64,000 nucleotides of DNA from Treponema sp. GTDB taxonomy: Bacteria; Spirochaetota; Spirochaetia; Treponematales; Treponemataceae. The stretch's first letter is position 1. Every line of letters starts with the position of its first letter. Made by a program: the position numbers and the translations under genes. The notes below the pieces were generated by a model. It saw only the letters and a program-made list of their open reading frames with translations. It ran no database searches and was not told the DNA's origin. Where the stretch lies: positions 54,985 to 118,984 of the forward strand of contig JAILIC010000075.1 in the NCBI GenBank assembly GCA_024695475.1, written 5' to 3'. Positions 59,693 to 64,000 of this stretch are shown in pieces.

Positions 59693-60163
59693 TTAGTCAC
59701 CCTGCGGTACAGCGTCATTCAAACTTTTGTTTCGGTAATTAAGATTTGTGCGCAGAGTATACCCCTGATTTTCCCAGAAAGCATTCGCAGAATCATTGTC
59801 CTTAAAGACAAGACCGAAAATTTTATTTATTCCTTCGGACTTCAAGGCTTCTTCCGCCTTTTGAACAAGCATTCTTGCAATTCCCTGTCTGCGAAAAGAA
59901 GGATGAACACACATGTGATGAATGATTCCCCTTCTTCCATCATGCCCAGTAAGAATTACCCCGACAACCTCAGGAACATCCCCAGACCCGCCTTTTGAAA
60001 GAGCCAGAAAACAGGTATTTGGATTACGCTTCAAATAACGAGCAATACCCTCTCGGCTGTCATCAACTGGATTCAAGGCTCGTTTTGACTGTTCCGTACT
60101 ATTCCAGAGGGAAAAAATAGCATCATAATCGTCGATTGTTACAAGTCTTGTAATTATACTCAT
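59693..60163 (-). CDS. GNAT family N-acetyltransferase
   Basis: The 156-aa protein has the GNAT acetyl-CoA loop RRQGIARMLVQKAEEAL after GIIHHMCVHPSF, and then the C-terminal strand NDSANAFWENQGYTLRTN. ATG 60163 is preferred over a TTG at 60199. A weak GGGA lies before it. It is 43 nt after the TetR gene on the same strand, so they may be cotranscribed. Its target (protein, antibiotic or metabolite) is not known. Confidence 0.86.
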   Translation of the reverse strand: MSIITRLVTIDDYDAIFSLWNSTEQSKRALNPVDDSREGIARYLKRNPNTCFLALSKGGSGDVPEVVGVILTGHDGRRGIIHHMCVHPSFRRQGIARMLVQKAEEALKSEGINKIFGLVFKDNDSANAFWENQGYTLRTNLNYRNKSLNDAVPQGD

Positions 60164-60206
60164 CTTGCTATCCCGCTTTTGTTTAGAAAAACAAAACAAT
60201 TTCTTT

Positions 60207-60842
60207 TCAGCATTTTTCCAATCGCATTTTTAGGAAGTCCTTCATGTCTTTGTAAAAATCCATTGGCGGCGGAGTAATGTTAATTTGTTTAAGGGCTTCC
60301 TGAACCAGCGGATTTTTGTAGCAGCAGACGGCACTTGATGAAGCATAAAACAGTACATCCAGCTGAATTTTATAGGCAGTTTCTGGTGCGGTACTAAGCA
60401 TCTGTGAAAGTCGATCTCGAAAAGCGTAGGCAAGCTCATAATATTTTTTCTTAAAGGCGGCAAGGCGTTCCACCGTAACATTCGTTTCTATTACCGGGTT
60501 AAGGTAAGAAACATAACGCATATAATCCTGACTGGCATTTAAGATTCCTGCCCAGACTTCTGCAATTACATCTGGTGAAAAATTGTTTCCTTCTGGGAAA
60601 GCTGAAAGCAGAGAACTGTAATAAGAAGTCATTTTTTCAGAAGAGATTTCCAGGAAGATTTCTTCTTTAGTTGTAACGTATTTGTAAAGATTTGCCCGTG
60701 ACCAGCCCAGTTTTTCTGCAATTGTGGTAAGGGTAATTTCGGTGTAAGGGGCATTTTCAAAAAGTGCTGCAGTTGCCTCTTTGATTTGTGAAAGTCGCTC
60801 TTCTTTGTGTTCGTCGCTTCTTGCGCGGATATAATCTGCCAT
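60207..60842 (-). CDS. TetR family transcriptional regulator
   Basis: The 211-aa protein has the N-terminal TetR helix-turn-helix, ITLTTIAEKLGWSRANLYKY followed by VTTKEEIFLEI. The C-terminal helical ligand/dimer domain is variable. ATG 60842 is favoured: a TATTCT -10-like box ends six bases upstream and no ribosome site is seen. A 17-bp palindrome (CTAAAA-N5-TTTTAG) lies in the divergent gap, with a related operator at 60940-60971. It probably represses the cyclophilin-like/aldo-keto reductase genes transcribed the other way. Confidence 0.9.
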   Translation of the reverse strand: MADYIRARSDEHKEERLSQIKEATAALFENAPYTEITLTTIAEKLGWSRANLYKYVTTKEEIFLEISSEKMTSYYSSLLSAFPEGNNFSPDVIAEVWAGILNASQDYMRYVSYLNPVIETNVTVERLAAFKKKYYELAYAFRDRLSQMLSTAPETAYKIQLDVLFYASSSAVCCYKNPLVQEALKQINITPPPMDFYKDMKDFLKMRLEKC

Positions 60843-60894
60843 AACACAAGAATAGCACAGCAATGGGATTTATGCAATAAGCAACTTTTTGTCA

Positions 60895-60971
60895 CTAAAA
60901 ATACATTTTAGCATTGACAAGTCACAAAAGATGGCATATATTTTAGTTAAGCGACATTATGTTACTAAAAT
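60895..60971 (+). promoter_or_regulatory. Promoter with TetR-type operators before the cyclophilin-like gene
   Basis: A good sigma-70-type promoter is present: TTGACA (60914-60919), 17 nt, TATATT (60937-60942). The palindrome CTAAAA-N5-TTTTAG (60895-60911) lies upstream, and ATTTTAGT (60940-60947) with ACTAAAAT (60964-60971) overlaps the -10 and start region. The shared ACTAAAA half-site suggests one repressor. Confidence 0.7.
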
Positions 60972-60995
60972 GCACACCCGGCAAACGGAGATAAT

Positions 60996-61466
60996 ATGAA
61001 AAAACTTATTTCACTTATCTTGATGTTAGGCTTGTTTTTAATGACAGCTTATGCAAATGGCAATCAAGGAGATAAAAAGCTGATGATACAAATTGACATC
61101 AAAAGCGACAGCGGAAAACACACGCTCACTGCAACGCTTGAAAATAATTCTTCGGCTGTAGCGTTTTACGAGTTTTTGAAAAAAGGGTCTGTAACGGTCT
61201 CAATGAACGATTACGGCAATTTTGAAAAAGTCGGCTCACTCGGCACTACCCTGCCCCGAAACGATAAGCAAATTACTACGAGCGCTGGCGACATCATTCT
61301 GTATCAGGGGAATCAGATTACGATTTACTACGATGTAAACAGCTGGAACTTTACCCGACTGGGAAAAGTGGTTTCGACAGGTTCAACCACCGCTATCAAC
61401 CAAACAGAACTCAAAAAAGTTTTGGGCAAAGGAGATGTAACGGCTGTATTCTCGATAAAGGAATAG
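60996..61466 (+). CDS. Exported cyclophilin-like fold protein
   Basis: The 156-aa protein has a signal peptide (MKKLISLILMLGLFLMTAYA) and a mature domain resembling the cyclophilin-like family: LTATLENNSSAVAFYEFLKK, GDIILYQGNQITIYYDVNSW and FTRLGKVV. The family has a cyclophilin barrel but lacks the isomerase residues. GGAG precedes the ATG. The next gene starts five bases after its stop. The function is unknown; pairing with an aldo-keto reductase and a TetR gene is a common detoxification layout. Confidence 0.82.
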   Translation: MKKLISLILMLGLFLMTAYANGNQGDKKLMIQIDIKSDSGKHTLTATLENNSSAVAFYEFLKKGSVTVSMNDYGNFEKVGSLGTTLPRNDKQITTSAGDIILYQGNQITIYYDVNSWNFTRLGKVVSTGSTTAINQTELKKVLGKGDVTAVFSIKE

Positions 61467-61471
61467 CGAAA

Positions 61472-62374
61472 ATGCTTTTGAAAAAAACTTTTCTAATTCT
61501 GGCGGCATTGTTTATGACAGATTTTGTTTTGACAAAGGAAAATCCCATGAAAAAGCTTTCAATGAATGTGGAATTGAATTCCGGTTACGAAATGCCTGTG
61601 CTCGGTCTTGGCACCTGGACGCTCACTGGCGGAACTTGTGAAAATGTCGTATATACTGCGCTCAAATCAGGCTACCGGCTCATTGATACAGCCCGCTACT
61701 ATGGTAACGAAAACGAAGTTGGAAATGCAATCCACCGTGCAATAAACGACGGAATCTGCAAACGTGAAGAAATCTTTGTTACCACAAAACTCGTTCCGTG
61801 GAGCAATGCTCCAGACAAGGACATTGACGACTCTTTGCAAAAACTTGGGCTTGAATACATCGACCTTGTTCTTCTTCATCAGCACGGCTCAGATTCTGGC
61901 GACGACGCAGTTTACAAGGCGATGATTCGAGGAGTTAAGGCTGGAAAGATTCGTTCTATAGGAATCTCAAACTTTTACACGGAAAAATCAGTCTTGCATT
62001 TCATTAACGATTTTGAGATTTCTCCAGCAGTCATTCAAAACGAAAACCACTTGAAATATCAGAATAATGCTCTGCGCGACTGGGCAAGCAAAAAAGGGAT
62101 TTATATAGAAAGCTATTACCCGTTTGGTGGTCGGGGTCATACTTCGGAACATCTGAAAAATCCTGAAGTGCTGAAAATTGCTGAGGCCCATAAAAAAACA
62201 GCTGCTCAAATAATCGTCCGCTGGCACTTGCAGTCAGACTACATCGCAATTCCCGGAAGCTCAAATCCTGCTCACATTGCAGAAAACTTTGCTATCTGGG
62301 ATTTTGAGCTTACTGAAAATGAAATGGAAAAACTTGCCGCGCTAGATATAGGGCGACGATACGAAAACTGGTAA
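61472..62374 (+). CDS. Aldo/keto reductase
   Basis: The 300-aa protein has the AKR barrel with the catalytic tetrad Asp and Tyr in YRLIDTARYYGNE, Lys in FVTTKLVPW and His in LVLLHQHGSD. The NADPH end region IIVRWHLQSDYIAIPGSSNP follows. A hydrophobic leader of about 25 residues precedes the usual start; ATG 61547 (MKKLSMNVELNSG) would give a standard cytosolic enzyme, whereas 61472 would add a signal-like segment (FLILAALFMTDFVL). Both have AAGGA-type sites. The partner gene upstream is also exported, so export is possible. Confidence 0.9.
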   Translation: MLLKKTFLILAALFMTDFVLTKENPMKKLSMNVELNSGYEMPVLGLGTWTLTGGTCENVVYTALKSGYRLIDTARYYGNENEVGNAIHRAINDGICKREEIFVTTKLVPWSNAPDKDIDDSLQKLGLEYIDLVLLHQHGSDSGDDAVYKAMIRGVKAGKIRSIGISNFYTEKSVLHFINDFEISPAVIQNENHLKYQNNALRDWASKKGIYIESYYPFGGRGHTSEHLKNPEVLKIAEAHKKTAAQIIVRWHLQSDYIAIPGSSNPAHIAENFAIWDFELTENEMEKLAALDIGRRYENW

Positions 62375-62398
62375 TAGATTTAACATAAGGAGACTATT

Positions 62399-64000
62399 AT
62401 GATTTTAGACAAGATAAATTCACCAGCAGATTTGAAAAAGCTTTCAGTTTCCGAGCTTCCAGCTGTGGCCCAGGAAATCCGCGAGGGACTTTTTAACCGT
62501 CTTACAAAAATCGGCGGACATTTTGGTCCTAACTTTGGCTTTGTTGAAGCAACAATCGCCCTGCACTATGTTTTTAATTCTCCAAAGGATAAATTCGTTT
62601 TTGATGTTTCCCATCAGTCTTATGCCCATAAAATGCTCACTGGACGAAAGGCCGGTTACTTTGACGACAGCCGTTTTGCAGAAGATTCAGGCTACACCAA
62701 CCCAGACGAAAGCGAACACGATTTTTTTAACATCGGACACACTTCAACTTCAATTGCACTGGCTTTGGGACTTGCAAAAGGCCGCGACATCTTAGGCGAA
62801 AAAGAAAATATCATTGCTGTTATCGGTGACGGTTCCCTTTCCGGTGGCGAGGCTATGGAAGCCCTTAGTGTTGCAGGCAGTGAACTGAACTCAAATTTTA
62901 TTATCGTAGTAAACGACAACGAGCAGGCAATCGCAGAAACTCACGGAGGAATCTACAAAAATCTTAAGGCTCTCCGCGATTCCAATGGAAAGGCAGAAAA
63001 CAACTGGTTTACAGCATTCGGTCTTGATTATGTTTACGAAGAAAACGGAAATGACATTGCTTCATTGATTGCGGTTTTTGAAAAAGTCCGGGATTTAAAT
63101 CGTCCTGTTGTTGTTCACATTCACACACAAAAAGGAAAGGGCTACGAAGTTGCAGAAAAGGACAAGGAAGGCTGGCACTGGTGCATGCCTTTTGACAGAG
63201 ATACAGGAAAGCCTACAGTAAGTTTTGGAAGCGGTGAATCTTATTTTGGAATGACAAGCCTGTATATAGTTGAAAAGGCTAAAAAAGATAAGGATTTTAT
63301 TGTGGTAACGCCAGCAATGCCAATGTCGGTGGGACTTGGACCTGAGGAAAGAGCAAAGCTTGGCAGACAGTACATCGACACCGGCATTGCGGAAGAAGCA
63401 GCCGTTGCAATCGCTTCCGGAATTGCCCGCCGTGGTGCAAAGCCGCTTGTCGTAACAAACATGACTTTCTTACAGCGTGCCTATGATCAGATTTCCCAGG
63501 ACGTGTGCATCAACAAAACTCCTGTCACCATGCTTATGAATTATTCATCATTTGACGGACTTACAGATGTAACGCATTTGGGTATATTCGGTCTTGCCGC
63601 CTTTACACATATTCCGAATTTGTTGGTGTTATGCCCATCAAGTGCAGAAGAATACATTTCCATGCTGGACTGGAGCATTGACCAGAAAGAAACTCCTGTC
63701 CTCATTTTGATTCCAGGTAATGCCGTGAGCCACCGCTCTGCAGATAAAGACTACAGCGCCTTAAACCGCTATAAGATTGAAAAGCAGGGTGAAAAAGTTG
63801 CAGTCATCGCCTTGGGTGACTTTTTCCAGAAAGGCGAAGAACTTGCATCTGCAATAAAAGAAGGCTGTGGATTTACCCCTACCTTGATAAATCCTCGTTT
63901 TGCCTCAGGCCTCGACGAAGAACTTCTGCATGATCTTGAAAAGAATCATCAGCTTGTCCTTACGCTTGAAGACGGAATCCTTGAAGGTGGGTTCGGACAA
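62399..64000 (+). CDS. DXS-like thiamine diphosphate enzyme (3' end outside window)
   Basis: ATG 62399 follows AAGGAG. The frame is open to the window end (534 codons). It matches 1-deoxy-D-xylulose-5-phosphate synthase: SPADLKKLSVSELPAVAQEI, then GGHFGPNFGFVEATIALHYV, VFDVSHQSYAHKMLTGRK, GHTSTSIALALGLA and the ThDP motif IGDGSLSGGEAMEAL...VNDNEQA. It differs from canonical DXS: the GLSGFP/KRxES segment is missing, and the DRAG/GADGPTH region is NYSSFDGLTDVTHLG. It may therefore be a shorter paralog with another substrate. Its neighbours do not show an isoprenoid pathway. Confidence 0.8.
   Translation, partial: MILDKINSPADLKKLSVSELPAVAQEIREGLFNRLTKIGGHFGPNFGFVEATIALHYVFNSPKDKFVFDVSHQSYAHKMLTGRKAGYFDDSRFAEDSGYTNPDESEHDFFNIGHTSTSIALALGLAKGRDILGEKENIIAVIGDGSLSGGEAMEALSVAGSELNSNFIIVVNDNEQAIAETHGGIYKNLKALRDSNGKAENNWFTAFGLDYVYEENGNDIASLIAVFEKVRDLNRPVVVHIHTQKGKGYEVAEKDKEGWHWCMPFDRDTGKPTVSFGSGESYFGMTSLYIVEKAKKDKDFIVVTPAMPMSVGLGPEERAKLGRQYIDTGIAEEAAVAIASGIARRGAKPLVVTNMTFLQRAYDQISQDVCINKTPVTMLMNYSSFDGLTDVTHLGIFGLAAFTHIPNLLVLCPSSAEEYISMLDWSIDQKETPVLILIPGNAVSHRSADKDYSALNRYKIEKQGEKVAVIALGDFFQKGEELASAIKEGCGFTPTLINPRFASGLDEELLHDLEKNHQLVLTLEDGILEGGFGQ

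Noticed and set aside
1-64000. Insertion sequence or prophage
   Set aside because: No transposase, integrase, terminal inverted repeats or phage structural gene was recognised on either strand.

Overview
The window looks like a chromosomal segment of a host-associated, low-GC spirochaete of the genus Treponema. This rests on treponeme-like proteins and layout: an rpsP-trmD-rplS operon that runs on into FlhB-tail/YraN genes, treponemal-type lipoproteins, and an outer-membrane barrel fragment. The exact species cannot be fixed from sequence reading alone. No transposase, phage gene or CRISPR array was seen.

Layout. (1) 1-3,204: mutS2 tail, argR, tatD (convergent), tRNA-Leu(UAA) with its terminator. 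(2) 3,247-8,587: one minus-strand operon, promoter at 8,559-8,587 and terminator at 3,247-3,279: rpsP, khpA, rimM, trmD, rplS, a FliK-like gene, an FlhB C-terminal homologue, a 99-aa gene, yraN, a FlgM-like gene and a zinc-motif protein, many with start/stop overlaps. (3) 8,753-11,735: a gene graveyard holding an AAA ATPase remnant, a LuxR-type response regulator and its sensor kinase, a membrane protein and a beta-barrel tail. Each is broken by readable stops, frameshifts or loss of most of the gene. (4) 11,736-12,677: non-coding, rich in palindromes. (5) 12,678-16,880: lipoprotein, ferredoxin plus membrane iron-sulfur protein, then a polar amino-acid ABC transporter downstream of argH. An ARG-box-like site lies at the argH promoter. 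(6) 18,409-41,884: a 23-kb minus-strand purine-degradation cluster of 17 genes. (7) 42,032-51,303: FHA protein, MATE exporter, orphan condensation-domain protein, NSS transporter, a giant repeat lipoprotein and DUF805 proteins. (8) 51,456-64,000: accessory material: an AAA/DUF4143 gene bracketed by a 30-bp direct repeat, ferredoxin/Crp pair, HU-like protein, a diguanylate cyclase split by a stop codon, a chemoreceptor tail, GNAT, a TetR-controlled cyclophilin-like/aldo-keto reductase pair, and a DXS-like enzyme cut by the window end.

How the genes work together. The purine cluster joins uptake (NCS2 permease), deamination (ade, guaD), two molybdenum hydroxylases (xdhABC and a selenium-type fused enzyme) with their maturation factors (yqeB, yqeC, XdhC/CoxI), and the ygfK-ssnA-ygeXYW-arcC set linked in gut anaerobes to anaerobic urate/purine fermentation. 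The terminal steps would be carbamoyl transfer (YgeW), ATP formation by carbamate kinase, and cleavage of 2,3-diaminopropionate to pyruvate and ammonia (YgeX). A YheO-type regulator is embedded in it. ArgR, argH and the adjacent ABC transporter probably form a local arginine circuit.

Several first genes lack a Shine-Dalgarno sequence and have a -10 box ending only 6-8 nt before the ATG. This suggests leaderless mRNAs are common in this organism.
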